A stretch of 64,000 bases of DNA from Atrina japonica (Eukaryota; Mollusca; Bivalvia; Pterioida; Pinnidae), in NCBI GenBank assembly GCA_030159075.1, contig BROG01000081.1:1024001-1088000 (forward strand), given 5' to 3'. The stretch's first letter is position 1. Every line of letters begins with the position of its first letter. Positions 12,786 through 25,415 of the stretch are shown here, piece after piece. Under the pieces are notes generated by a model. The model did not search any database and was not told where the DNA came from. It saw only the letters and a program-made list of their open reading frames with translations. The position numbers and the translations under genes were made by a program.

Positions 12786-13214
12786 ATAAGTACAGTATGT
12801 GTTTACAATATGCATTGAAAAAAAAAATGATCCAAACATCTATCAATATAAAAATCTCAGATACAAAGATAAATCATGTAGTCCAGGACATGATCTACAT
12901 ACCTACAAACACGGACCTCTGGAATCAGATACCATGTATGTAAGCATCTTACATGAGACTTCTATAGGATGTAACCTCAACCAATACATGTAGTTACATG
13001 ATCTACCCTACACAGATGTTCTTACATGTTCTATAGATTACATGATATGTTGTTACATGAAATACTAAACTTGAAAATAATCTCTGCCAATCAGATATGT
13101 TCTACATACCTACCAATGAGATATATTCTTATATTATCTATATATCTACCAGTCATATATGTTGTTACATGCCCTTAAGGATAGTGGTCAAATCTACATT
13201 GTATCAAGTCTAAT
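12786..13214. other. Noncoding stretch
   Basis: ATCTAC/ACATG-rich text with loosely recurring YACATGATMTAC words; no exon. Confidence 0.35.
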
Positions 13215-13218
13215 TTAA

Positions 13219-13304
13219 TCCTTTCACAACCCCACAGACCACAATGGACTGGTCTATGACAATAGAAAAGAGTATACCATTTAGATACTGTGGGTCATGA
13301 AACC
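13219..13304. mobile_element. TTAA-flanked ~84-bp MITE, degraded copy
   Basis: It begins after TTAA with TCCTTTCACAACCCC and holds AAAAGAGTATACCA as in the copy at 28921-29004. The right terminus is decayed (GGGTCATGAAACC). Confidence 0.5.
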
Positions 13305-15649
13305 AGTAAGTGTAAATTTTGTTTGTTGGTTATATCATAACTTTACTGGTTACCAATTTATGATAATTTGTGAAATGCGGCCCTGGAATCCAACAGGATT
13401 TGACAAATTTCGGCCCGAGAAGAGCAAGACGTTTAAATCTAAAACAATTTTCTACTTTTTTCCAGCGAAGAATTTCTCAAATTGTTGTTTTGTTTTTTTT
13501 GCTGGAATTTTAAATTATATACTTGAAAAGCTTGAAGTCCATACTGTATTTCTTGAAGAAGATGAACAATGTTAAGAGCAGGAACTTTAGTATTTGTCAA
13601 TGCATTTAGATGGAATTTAATACTTCAAATGTTTATAGCATTTCACTTGTATAGAATCATTTCAATTGTTCTCTGGTTTGCTAATTCACTTAAGAGTAAT
13701 ACAAGATGTCAGTTTTCTCCAGGATGTATCCAGGATGATCATTACATCAAAACTATCATTGACATTTGTGAGAAATGTAAAAGTGAGTTAACCCTATAAC
13801 TTTCGGCAATAAGTTTTGTTATCAATTCAACATCGGGATGACACTTTATTGTCTTTTCGAACAAAACACATCAGCAACATGTGTCATATAACTGGACTAG
13901 AGAGAAAACCTCCGGCAGATTTCCAAAAATCAATCACACTAATATTTGGAATATTAGAATTTCATTGGCAGATGGGGCGATAGATTACATCTATTAAAAT
14001 CATCCATTAAGATTAATCGATGTATGATTTTGGAGTTTTGTTAAATCATTAATTTCTATGTTGTTTTGAAGTAAATTACTCAACGAAAATCATAATGTAG
14101 CCATTTCTTACCTTGCATCATTGTCAATTTTGTTTATGTCAAAATAAAAATGGGGAATGATATAAGATGAATTTGAGGAACACTTTGCCCACCGAGAGAT
14201 AAGTCATTCATACAGATTTTAAAGTCCAAAAACTCTGACAAATATTGTCGAATGTGGGCAATGATCGAACTCAACCATGTTCCATTAAAACAAAAGAATC
14301 ATAACTGTTACAATATGAATGACAAAAAGGACAGATTCTTGCAATAGGACAAACAGAAAATTCAAAAAGAATACACCCCTTCCTAGCATAAAAAGACAAC
14401 AAGGTGAAATATTCTAGCACATGACAGGATTGAAATATTGGATGTATAGTCTGTTCCCATTGTATCGGAGATTCCATAGTATAACAATATTTCTATTTTC
14501 GGAAATTCTTGTGCATGAATTCTTTATGGGAAGTAAAAAAAAAATAATAGAAACAAAATTCTCTTAAAATAATTCCTGAAATCACATTCTCATTACAGAT
14601 AGGACTGAGTGATAGTTTGACTATATTTTCAATAGCTTTGACAGATTTATATACTCTTGTACATAGAGAGAGTACCTGCTCTTTATAAAGAAAATGACCT
14701 AGTGTCCAAGGTCATGACCTCCAGCAAAATATTTGAGCGTGCATTGGCTATATTGTATTCTTCATCAATATATTTTATATGACATTCTGTTGTCAGAAGG
14801 AACCATATTAACGGCTACCACTATCAGCGGGATGTACAACCTAGGAAATCAACAGATCAGTCAGTAGTCTGACACCCCATCAAAGTCGAACTTGACTGAT
14901 AAAAATGTTCCTAATGAATCACACACAAAGTTTTACAAAAAGTCGGACCCTATATGGTGCCCCTTTGAATACGATGGTGTTTTGTTTGAATAATGCCTGT
15001 GGTATTTTCAATGTACATTTTAACAAGGTTTTCTCCTCCACTATTAACTCATTGACCCCTGTAACCACATTTGAACCCTTCCATTTCAATGTATGGCAAA
15101 GTCCACTGTCAGAATTTGGGAGTGTATGACTATGACTCTTAACAGTGGAAAAATTTAGCAAGCAATATTTATGTCCTCACTCCTATATTATGACAGTGGA
15201 CCATGCTATTTATTGATTTGGATGAGTCTAAGTGACCTCAGGGGCTTGATGAGTTAAGACTAGTGGACATTGTGTGACTGGAAAACAGTGAGTGGCAAAT
15301 ATTGCAAATATTGAAAAAAATCTGTTTGAATAATAAAACTTGAAACCCCAAAACCCAAAACTACTTGCTAAAAACTTTTAAAAACTCTTAAGTCTGAGAA
15401 TATTCTTAACTTGGCCTACTCAGCACACAGATTTAAATATTAGCTAAATAATTAATTTAGTAAAAGTCTCTGATGTTTTGAGCAAGTGGGCTCTAGCTTT
15501 TATATCTTAAAAACTTGACAAAAGTCATGAATGTGACATGCCGGTATAACCCAGGTCCCATGTCACACTTGCCATTGCAAGTTAAAACTCCCCAATATCT
15601 TGGCATTAGTCCATAGCAGGGGTCTCAGGTTATAGCACTTACATCTATA
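13305..15649. other. Noncoding stretch
   Basis: Several 60-90 codon frames occur (for example 13297-13575 +, 14905-15129 +, 14919-15161 -). None has splice-flanked structure or a motif I recognise. No RNA gene seen. Confidence 0.4.
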
Positions 15650-15814
15650 CAGGAGTACGTAACTTGTCTTGAGAGACAAGTCATGAAATACCACCCGTCT
15701 TTTGAGACTTCATTTTGAAATCCACTTAAGTTAAATATCTCTGTGAATGAATCCTCTCTAGAGAGACCACATTTCAGTGGCAGAAAGGGTGGTCTCTCAA
15801 AACAGGTTCCACTG
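15650..15814. mobile_element. Mariner-like MITE copy, partial
   Basis: The right end AAAACAGGTTCCACTG followed by TA is intact. The interior has AGAGAGACCACATTTCAG and GGGTGGTCTCTC. The left end (ACAGGAGTACGTAACTTG) is eroded. Confidence 0.55.
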
Positions 15815-16511
15815 TATCCTACATAGCCATATTTTAGTCAACACAGGTATAAACCCCTCTGGAACCTTAAATGATTTTGTGACAAAGTTTGCCAGTTTAA
15901 GGCAGTTATCATATAACTGAAAAATGAGTGTCATGTAAAACATCGCATAAAAATACAGAGATACAATATAGAAAAGAATTCTCTTGAAATATTCATGGCA
16001 GATCAAAAATGTAAAATAAGACAATACAAGAACATTTTCACTTTTACAATCTATTTTTTGTTCTGAACAAACTATTGGCTGTTGAGTGACATCTTGGTTA
16101 CGCATTAAGCTTTATGTAAAATACACAAATTTTACGACTGTGTGACCTTTTGAATGGCAGCAGAGATTTATGGGAATAATTTGACGAAACACAGACTTAA
16201 AGATCTGCTTGAAATATCCCCAAAGACGAGAAAGAATATTTCACCATTTTTTTGGCTCTAAAAATCAATAAAAAATAAGCATTTATCATAACCGACAAAT
16301 TGGTACTTGAAGTGTTTCATAACAATGAGATAATTGGTGTCATTTTTTGTACTCAAGCACTAGACGGAAACAATTCTCTTCGATTGCTCTTTGTTGCCTG
16401 TCTGTATCATATATTTTCAAGTGAGAATTAAAATGGAAGTGATTTAGAAATCTAATTTACTCATATACATGTATGTATTCATATATAAGAAAAAATAAAT
16501 CATCTTATAAC
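15815..16511. other. Noncoding stretch
   Basis: A 102-codon minus-strand frame (15797-16105) is AT-rich with hydrophobic low-complexity translation. I see no family signal and no splice sites. Confidence 0.4.
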
Positions 16512-16765
16512 ATGATAGCAGACAGCATAACTTTGTTAGTAGAGCATCGCATCTTCAACATAAAGGTCACTTTTTTTTTATTCTGAGTTGAGCAGATTTT
16601 CAGAGACGATTTTTTTTTCATCTCCTGACAAAACTGGCCCCTTTCCCCACCCACTATGCCTAGATAGAGGTTAAAAGGGTCTAGTTTGAACAGTTTGATT
16701 CCTTCATCAAGTTGTAATAGTGTAATGACACTATAAAAGTGTTTTGAAATATGGGTACTCAATAG
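16512..16765 (+). repeat. AGCAGACAG-type tRNA-derived SINE, copy 1
   Basis: The start AGCAGACAGCATAACTTTG, the inner TAGTAGAGCATCGCATCTTCAA and the end GTGTAATGACACT...AAATATGGGTACTCAA align with the copy at 45964-46195. Its B-box is decayed. Confidence 0.6.
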
Positions 16766-16810
16766 GGATACAAATACCATTCCATTGACACCTCTCTACC
16801 TGCATCACAT

Positions 16811-16882
16811 GGCTGAGTGGCAAGGGGCGGGTGGCAAGGGATGGGTGGCAAGGAATGAGTGGCAAGGGATGGGTGGCAAGGA
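16811..16882 (+). repeat. 14-bp tandem repeat, ~5 copies
   Basis: Units of GTGGCAAGGGATGG with minor variation. Confidence 0.85.
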
Positions 16883-17231
16883 CTGTGGGTAGTCATGGTA
16901 CTCTTTTAATCCAGTCCAAATATTATCATCTATAACAATGTATACTCTAAATATGAATTCTGGAGTAAAAAAATTAAAAGGATCATCCATATTATGTATA
17001 TACATGTACATGTAGTTAGTTACGTGTTTTGAGAGACCATATACGATTAAATGTTCTTTAGATAAAACATTTGTTTTGAGAGAGCAGCTGTCTTGAAATG
17101 TTACTGAATAAATAATGACAGAAAACATCATATTCCAACATTATATGGTAAAATCTTTGTCACAGACTTGGAACAAACATATATCTTTTTTCAAATCAAC
17201 AACCTGAAATTAGTTCACACCCTTTGATTAA

Positions 17232-17314
17232 CCCTTTCACCCCTGATTATCTGAATGATATGCTCTTTTCTACTGATTAAGACTAATCTATTATGGCCTG
17301 TAGGGTTGAAAGGG
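17232..17314. mobile_element. TTAA-flanked 83-bp MITE (piggyBac-like)
   Basis: Flanked on both sides by TTAA (17228-17231 and 17315-17318), with inverted ends CCCTTTCACCCC and GGGTTGAAAGGG. A TTAA duplication with CCC ends is the signature of piggyBac-mobilised elements. The interior is too short to encode anything. Confidence 0.7.
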
Positions 17315-17333
17315 TTAAACCCATCTCACACTT

Positions 17334-17713
17334 TAAGCCCCATTCACATGATTAAAGTTTTCTTTGTCAAAGTCTGTCAAAGAAAACTTGGTCAAAAGTT
17401 TTTTTTGATGAAGTCAGCTATTCACACTATCAACGTTTTCTGAGCTTTTCTGTATAAGAAAATGCGGGAACCATGTGCATGTAACATGTAAATATTTTAT
17501 ATGTCATATCAAATATCTGCTTTGATTGGCTGAATTCCATCAAAGTCCTTCAAAGTTTGAAGAAAATAAGATGATTTTGCATTCCATCAACAGCTCGTCA
17601 AAGTTCTTAGATAGACTTTGATCTTTGACCGTTCACATTATCAAAGTCTGCGTCAAAAACTTTGACCAAGAAAACTTGTACAAGAAAAATTTGATTGTGT
17701 GAACGGGACTTTA
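17334..17713. mobile_element. ~380-bp TIR element (CCCCATTCACA family)
   Basis: Left end TAAGCCCCATTCACATGATT; the right end reads in reverse as TAAAGTCCCGTTCACACAAT. The subterminal TTTTCTTG..CAAAGT words (AAAACTTGGTCAAA) are also inverted. It is noncoding inside, so probably a MITE of unknown superfamily. Confidence 0.6.
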
Positions 17714-18542
17714 CACCACACTCTCAACAATTTTCTATGTTCAGCTAAATCAAAACTTGAAAGCCTGCTGAATAGTAGTGACAGAAATTGTGGTTGCAAG
17801 GACAGCACATGAACCACTCAAAAACAGCAGCTCATTGGAAGTAGGCTACTGTATGTTCTAATTGTTGAAAACTTGAAAATAATAACTCAAATTAAAAAAA
17901 AAAAAAACACCAATCACAGAGCTAATCCTGAACCATGTCGTCATAAAAAAAAATCCAAGCTGTTAAACTTTAGATATCCCATCAAGTACAGCAACATCAA
18001 ACATTCATGTACAGTTTGTGTCTTAACATCTATAATTCTGGCATTTTAACAGTTGTTTTTTTGTGAAAGTTTGTCTTATGTTGTATGATTTGTGTTGCAT
18101 TAATTAATATCGTAACAATGAACACTGCTAATGATTCACTTACCTGTTGAGCTTTTATAGTAAAATACCTGTGTTGTCTTTACAAAAGTGATTTTATAGA
18201 CCAAAATTACATGTACATTGCCATCTCATACTATCCCTGGTATATGGTTCTATCAATAGTCATCAATTTCAAATTGAAGACAGTGATCATAAGGATCACC
18301 AGTACATACTTGATGTTTTATTTTTTTTTCTGTCGCTTTACATCCCCTAGAAAATTTAATCTACACATGTATACTGGGACAGAACCAGCTAGAGATGAAG
18401 TGCCATAAATTTTGACCTGTACTATAGACTCATGACAATGCTGTGAGGGTTCTTTTGTGTTGTGTCTATTGTGAAATGGGAGCTCAATCCATTCTCACAC
18501 AAATATGTAGAATTAGGTAATAAAAACTAACAATCTACCTAA
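17714..18542. other. Noncoding stretch
   Basis: AT-rich, no feature supported. Confidence 0.4.
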
Positions 18543-18778
<236 letters not shown>

Positions 18779-18888
18779 TTGGAAAATCATGAATGTATCC
18801 AGTTCAAAATTACACATCAAATCAATTTATTCCAGAAACCAGAACAGCATAACAATATAAGACATATGATAGGAGGGGTTACCTGGAT

Positions 18889-19531
18889 ATATTGCCGATT
18901 TTATTTTATTGTTATGTAATACCTTTTGTATGTTTATCATATAAAGACACCTTACCTTTATGATAACACCAATACACCCACACAACCAAACTACCTATCA
19001 TATTGGCAACTGTGGTAACTGAATGGGTCTACCTAACAACCCAACTACCCGACCATATTAGCAGAGGGGTAACAGAATGTGTCTACCTTACAACCAAACT
19101 ACCCGACCATATTGGCAGAGGGGTAACTGAATGTGTCTACCTTACAACTACCTGACCATATTGGCAGAGGGGTTACTGAATGTGTCTACTTACAACCAAA
19201 CTACCTGACCCAGAGGGGTAACTACCTTACCTGACCATATTGGCACAGGGGTTACTGAATGTGTCTGCCTTACAACCCAACTACCTGACCATATTGGCAC
19301 AGGGGTTACTGAATGTGTCTGCCTTACAACCCAACTACCTGACCATATTGGCACAGGGGTTACTGAATGTGTCTACCTTACAACTACCTGACCATATTGG
19401 CAGAGGGGTAACTGAATGTGTCTACCTTACAACTACCTGACCATATTGGCAGAGTGGTAACTGAATGTGTCTACCTTACAACTACCTGACCATATTGGCA
19501 GAGGGATAACTGAATGTGTCTACCTTACAAC
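18889..19531 (+). repeat. 49/54-bp minisatellite, left block with leader
   Basis: A leader (about 18935-18985: TATCATATAAAGACACC, TATGATAACACCAATACACC) is followed by about 11 tandem units. The core is GACCATATTGGCAGAGGGGT then AACTGAATGTGTCTACCTTA. The unit is 49 bp, or 54 bp when an extra CCAAC is present. Confidence 0.93.
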
Positions 19532-19533
19532 TA

Positions 19534-20621
19534 CCGTATTTTATGGCCTATAAGTCGATATGGGGGATAGGTCGAATGGCCGATTTTTGGCAAAAATCCA
19601 GGCTTATTGGCAGTATGAAGATAGGTCGAAACAGAGGATAGGGTCGATGTCGGCAAAGATGGAAACATGAATATTGGCAGAGGGAATGAACACTAGAAAT
19701 TGCATCGGGGTATGAATGTTCTACCTTAACTGGTGCTAACACGATGGTAGCCTACCTTAAAAACTAATGACATAGTGGCATCGGGGTAACTATTTTACGG
19801 CACAGTATTAAATAGGAGTGATTAAAAAGCATACAACCCAACTAAGTTGCATCATATATATATTTAACATCACTTATATTACTCGTGTGGTACTGATTAT
19901 GTATACAAGCAATCGCCATTAGAGTTACCTGTCAAATCATGACATTAAATTCTAACTATGCTGTTTACACAAGCGACCTCAATCCTTGTCTTATCCTTAC
20001 ATTGACCTAAATTATTATGCTACTGCACTTGTCAAACAGATTAAATACTCAAGGTTTAGTGTCAATTACGATTTATGTAACACCTTTTCCAAAACTTTCC
20101 CATACTTCAAAGACTGCCGCGCGATCCTTATCAGTTGAGGGGTCACGTTCTACCTGAAACCCACAGCTTGTCTGAATGAAGACTTCACAGTGGGGACCAT
20201 GCCGAGATAAGGGAATCATTCAAAAGTAACTAAATATGTCAGGTATAAATATAATGTAAACGATGTATTTTTATCACGGGGTTTCTGACACAGTCTTGAA
20301 ATTACAATGATATTGTAACTTGAAAGATCATTATACCTGTCAACTTGATTGACCATATTGGCACAGTGCAACTTGTGCACACACGAGGTCACATTTTAAT
20401 AGTCCTATTAAGTGTCCTAAATTACAAATGGGTGTTTGGAGTAGGCCCTGAGATTATCCCATGGAAAATTTTGAATTTGGCGATGTTAAAATGAATGTGT
20501 CTATTGCAGATACAAGTTAATATTGGTCACTATTTTTTTTAAAGATAAGTCGATGCGGCGAATAGGTCGAGGTCACAACATTGGAGAAAAAAAATATCGA
20601 CCTATAGGCCGTAAAATACGG
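19534..20621. mobile_element. 1,088-bp TIR DNA element inserted in the minisatellite
   Basis: The ends are inverted repeats. Left: CCGTATTTTATGGCCTATAA then GTCGATAT. Right, reversed: CCGTATTTTACGGCCTATAG then GTCGATAT. That is two mismatches in about 28 bp. TA is present on both sides (19532-19533 and 20622-20623), and removing the element plus one TA restores a perfect repeat unit. Subterminal ATAGGTCGA words recur on both arms. No transposase frame is visible, so it is non-autonomous. Stretches inside (about 19672-19795 and 20345-20370) resemble the flanking minisatellite unit. Confidence 0.85.
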
Positions 20622-20623
20622 TA

Positions 20624-22505
20624 CCTGACCATATTGGCAGAGTGGTAACTGAATGTGTCTACCTTACAACCCAACTACCTGACCATATTGGCAGAGTGGT
20701 AACTGAATGTGTCTACCTTACAACTACCCTACCATATTGGCAGAGGGGTAACTGAATGTGTCTACCTTACAACTACCTGACCATATTGGCAGAGGGATAA
20801 CTGAATGTGTCTACCTTACAACTACCCGACCATATTGGCAGAGTGGTAACTGAATGTGTCTACCTTACAACTACCTGACCATATTGGCAGAGGGATAACT
20901 GAATGTGTCTACCTTACAATTACCTGACCATATTGGCAGAGGGGTAACTGTGTCTACCTTACAGGGACCATATTGGCAGAGGGATAACTGAATGTGTCTA
21001 CCTTACAACTACCTGACCATATTGGCAGAGGGGTAACTGAATGTGTCTACCTTACAACTACCTGACCATATTGGCAGAGGGGTAACTGAATGTGTCTACC
21101 TTACAACTACCTGACCATATTGGCAGAGGGGTAACTGAATGTGTCTACCTTACAACTACCTGACCATATTGGCAGAGGGGTAACTGAATGTGTCTACCTT
21201 ACAACTACCTGACCATATTGGCAGAGTGGTAACTGAATGTGTCTACCTTACAACCCAACTACCTGACCATATTGGCAGAGGGATAACTGAATGTGTCTAC
21301 CTTACAACTACCCGACCATATTGGCAGAGTGGTAACTGAATGTGTCTACCTTACAACTACCTGACCATATTGGCAGAGGGATAACTGAATGTGTCTACCT
21401 TACAACCCAACTACCTGACCATATTGGCAGAGTGGTAACTGAATGTGTCTACCTTACAACTACCTGACCATATTGGCAGAGGGATAACTGAATGTGTCTA
21501 CCTTACAACCCAACTACCCGACCATATTGGCAGAGGGGTAACTGAATGTGTCTACCTTACAACCCAACTACCTGACCATATTGGCAGAGGGGTAACTGAA
21601 TGTGTCTACCTTACAACCCAACTACCCGACCATATTGGCAGAGGGGTAACTGAATGTGTCTACCTTACAACCCAACTACCTGACCATATTGGCAGAGGGG
21701 TAACTGAATGTGTCTACCTTACAACCCAACTACCTGACCATATTGGCAGAGTGGTAACTGAATGTGTCTACCTTACAACCAAACTACCTGACCATATTGG
21801 CAGAGGGGTAACTGAATGTGTCTACCTTACAACTACCCTACCATATTGGCAGAGGGGTAACTGAATGTGTCTACTTACAACCCAACTACCTGACCATATT
21901 GGCAGAGGGGTTACTGAATGTGTCTACCTTACAACTACCCGACCATACTGGCAGAGGGGTAACTGAATGTGTCTACTTATAACCCAACTACCTGACCATA
22001 TTGGCAGAGGAGTTACTGAATGTGTCTACCTTACAACTACCCGACCATATTGGCAGAGGGGTAACTGAATGTGTCTACCTTACAACTACCCGACCATACT
22101 GGCAGAGGGGTAACTGAATGTGTCTACCTTACAACTTATAACCCAACTACCTGAATGTGTCATATTGGCAGAGGGGTAACTGTATGTGTCTACCTTACAA
22201 CTACCCGACCATATTGGCAGAGGGGTAACTGTATGTGTCTACCTTACAACTACCCGACCATATTGGCAGAGGGGTAACTGTATGTGTCTACCTTACAACT
22301 ACCTGACCATATTGGCAGAGGGGTTACTGAATGTGTCTACCTTACAACCCAACTACCTGACCATACTGGAAGAGTGGTAATTCAGAGTTGTAATTTTTTG
22401 TATATCTATCATATAAAGATATCATTATGATAACACTATTACACCCACACAATCCAACTACCTGATCATATTGGCAGAATGGTAAATGTATATGTCTACC
22501 TTACC
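20624..22505 (+). repeat. 49/54-bp minisatellite, right block with trailing leader copy
   Basis: About 35 units continue after the insertion. Where consecutive units are 54 bp (18 codons) the frame stays open and reads an 18-residue repeat QLPDHIGRGVTECVYLTT (about 21490-21830). Neighbouring 49-bp units break every frame, so this is not a gene. The right margin (22405-22500) repeats the leader seen at the left margin. Confidence 0.93.
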
Positions 22506-23457
22506 AGATAAGATACCCTCTACATCACTCAGAAGTAGAATTTCTAGATGAACCATTTATTGTATATCTGTAGCTGTCAGAAATGAGTAGTATTTCTGAT
22601 TGACAGGGAAACAAACAACTGTTATACATGTATATATCCTTAATTCTGGTTGGTTTGCTCCTGACACTACCTGAAAACTGTTGCTATGCAAGCACATGTA
22701 TATTGTGTCTACATCATGTCTATTTCACACCAGTAAAAACTGAATGACAAAGTTATGACGTATTAAAGATCTATGAAATACATGTATGTGACGGGATACA
22801 GAATATAATCAAAGACTAGCATTAAGGCTGGGGATTACAATTATCTTAATACAAGTTTATAGTCAGACAGTGTATCCAGCAATTTTATGTTTGGAAGGTT
22901 TACTTTGCAATTTCTTAAATTCTTGTACCTTCATGCATTTACAGGTAAGCAAGCTCCTATTATATTTCAATTTAATTTCATTAACATATTCATAGTTTTA
23001 CATTATTTTATTATAATTAAAGCTTTTCATAATCTCATTATTTTGTATTAAATGTATATTTTTTCATTATTGATATTGTTATTATTATCATTTTAGTAAA
23101 TAAAAAAATAATACCAGTAATAATTTTGTTACCATGTCTTACATCCTTTTTGGCTTTAAAAATGAAATATTGTAGTTTATCAAAAATTAGAAAAAAACGT
23201 GCTGAAACACTCAGTTGTATTATCTGACAAAATGTTATCACACTGCAGTGGGATATGAAATTTAATATGCACTGCTTTCTAGTAAAACATGGATCATAAA
23301 AAATAAATTATATTGATTCTAATAAAACAATATTGCTTTTTTATTTAATTTTAAATGTAAAATGAAGAAAATAATCATCATAAAAATTGCAATCACACAA
23401 GTACAAAAGCATTAATGTTTAGTTTAAATTATGTCTATAGTGGCGAGACAGTGATGG
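22506..23457. other. Noncoding stretch
   Basis: AT-rich with poly-A/T; nothing supported. Confidence 0.4.
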
Positions 23458-23570
23458 TGCTGGTACGGTGTGTGTGTGTTTGTGTGTGCGTGTGTGTAAC
23501 TATGTATATGTATGTATGTATGTGTGTTTGATTGTGTATGTGTGCATGTGTATGTATGTATGTGTATTTC
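23458..23570 (+). repeat. GT / ATGT-rich simple repeat
   Basis: GTGTGTGTGT passing into TATGTATGTATGTGTG units. Confidence 0.85.
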
Positions 23571-24425
23571 TTCCAAGATCTCATCATTACAAGGCAACAA
23601 TTTGAGGTAAGAAACAGTAATTATCAAATTAAAATGCTGCAAATAAACAAACAGAGAGATAAAAAACGATATACATGTACATCCAAATCATCAATCTTGA
23701 GAGCATAGAAGCAAAATAATTTACTATGAGTGAGACATTTTAGGGCTAATAAAAGTGTATTCAGACTCACTGATAGAACTTGAGGTTGTCATCTATATGC
23801 TAGGGTCCATATTGTGCTATGAACACTGTCGGAAATGTCAATAGTACTTCAACATGTCTTTTACTTCAAAATGTCAAATGCTTCATTAAGGAAACGGTAT
23901 TCCAAAGTCTCATATGTGACCTGGCCTAGATTAACAAATATGATGATCTGCTTGAAAATCGGTGGGCGCATTACTGCTGGTACATAAATGTTTAATTAGT
24001 ACGACCGTGTGGTAAATTACAACTATCACGCAATAACGGTAAAGTCATTCCACAGACCAGTCAAATTCTACACCTTTGAATAGATAATAAAACATAAGTG
24101 TAGTTAGCTGTCCCAAAGAAACTACCCCAAAACGAAATGTCTTTTATTACACAAGTGACCTTAAAAAAAGTGCTATACATCTTTCTACGAGAACAAATGT
24201 TATGGCCTATATGGTGTAGGCTGGGCATGCTTCAATTTTGTGTACTAACATGTAAATTACAAATGAACCATGTATTGACTTCTGAAAAATTGTGTGCAAA
24301 AACAGTCTGCTTAAATCTGACTAAAATAAGAAAATTGACATTTATGTTTTTTTTTATCTTATATCAGTCTGTTTTGGGAGATAACGCTGACTTTTGAATG
24401 ATTGCATGGATGGCATATACAACTT
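23571..24425. other. Noncoding stretch
   Basis: No feature supported. The 86-codon frame at 24137-24397 (+) carries no motif or splice border. Confidence 0.4.
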
Positions 24426-25048
24426 GCTTCAATTATATTCAGCTTGAAAATTTCATTTTCATTTTAAATTAGCCCTTTTAACTAAGGGCAAAAATGACAA
24501 AAAAAAAAAAACAAACAAAAAAGGGGGATGAAAATATCCAGGTATATGTACCTGGAAAATATATATAACAAAAATAACAATACAGGTGTCACTTCCATGA
24601 AAAGACCAATTGAAATCTTATTAATTCATGTAGATTAAAATTACATTCATTGGCAACGATAAAAAACTTGTCAATCCATATACAGAGGTCAAATCAATCA
24701 TTTATATGTAATACATGTATATACTGGCATATTTTTCCACAAAATATTATTCCTAAGATTGATTGCTCAAAACACCTTGTTAGGTCCTGTATACCTGGAA
24801 GTTTGCGCCCCCAGTTATTTTTGCCCTTTCACAACAGAAAACATATTCACCTCATCTTAAATTGGCCCTTTATAATCAACATATAATAAATATTATAATA
24901 CCGCAGTCTCGTGGTTGGCATTTTTGTCCTTGCTTCAATTATTTAGGTTGAAAATTTCTCTTCCATTCTAACTTTGCCCTCTCATCTAAGGGCAAAAATG
25001 GCAAAAAAAAAATTAAAAACAAAAGCCAAAATTTCCAGGTATACAGTA
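24426..25048 (+). repeat. Two copies of a ~125-bp dispersed repeat (24426-24552, 24930-25048)
   Basis: Both copies run TGCTTCAATTAT..GAAAATTTC, then CTAAGGGCAAAAATG, a poly-A run, and CCAGGTATA. A related fragment (TTTTTGCCCTTTCACAAC, TTAAATTGGCCCTTTATAA) lies between them near 24820-24880. Confidence 0.65.
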
Positions 25049-25149
25049 ATGATTAATATACTCAAAAATTTTTTACATGAAATAACAAAAAGTCTTAAGA
25101 GCCGTGTTAAAAAACAAGTAACATGGAAGCTCTGATCAAAACCTTATAT

Positions 25150-25415
25150 TGTCCAATTCACATAAGAAGGTGGGGCGGAGTAACCTTTTGATTATCATAT
25201 GGATGATTCTACTCACTTTTCAGTTATGACAAGCTGCACAGGTAAAACATTTTATTCCTCATTGGATACTCTCTTATGTATGATGACAAATAGGAACGAT
25301 TACTCTAGTCAGTGCAATTTTAATGTTATACTTTATTACCTAAAATTTAAACTCTTCCAGGTCATGAAAGGGTTAACAGAGCTCTGCCACACTAGGTTAT
25401 ATGGATTTTGCTATA
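25150..25415 (+). repeat. Dispersed ~270-bp repeat, copy 2
   Basis: Starts TTCACATAAGAAGGTGGGGC and ends near GGTTATATGGATTTTGC. Internal blocks ATTATCATATGGATGATTCT and ACTCACTTTTCAGTTATGAC match the copies at 7843-8110 (reverse) and 26400-26680. Confidence 0.7.

Noticed and set aside
21445..21864. 139-codon frame with an 18-residue repeat
   Set aside because: Created by consecutive 54-bp satellite units. Adjacent 49-bp units destroy the frame and there is no start context or splice signal.
24137..24886. Plus frames of 78-86 codons
   Set aside because: AT-rich, no splice borders, no recognisable domain; overlap with dispersed repeats.
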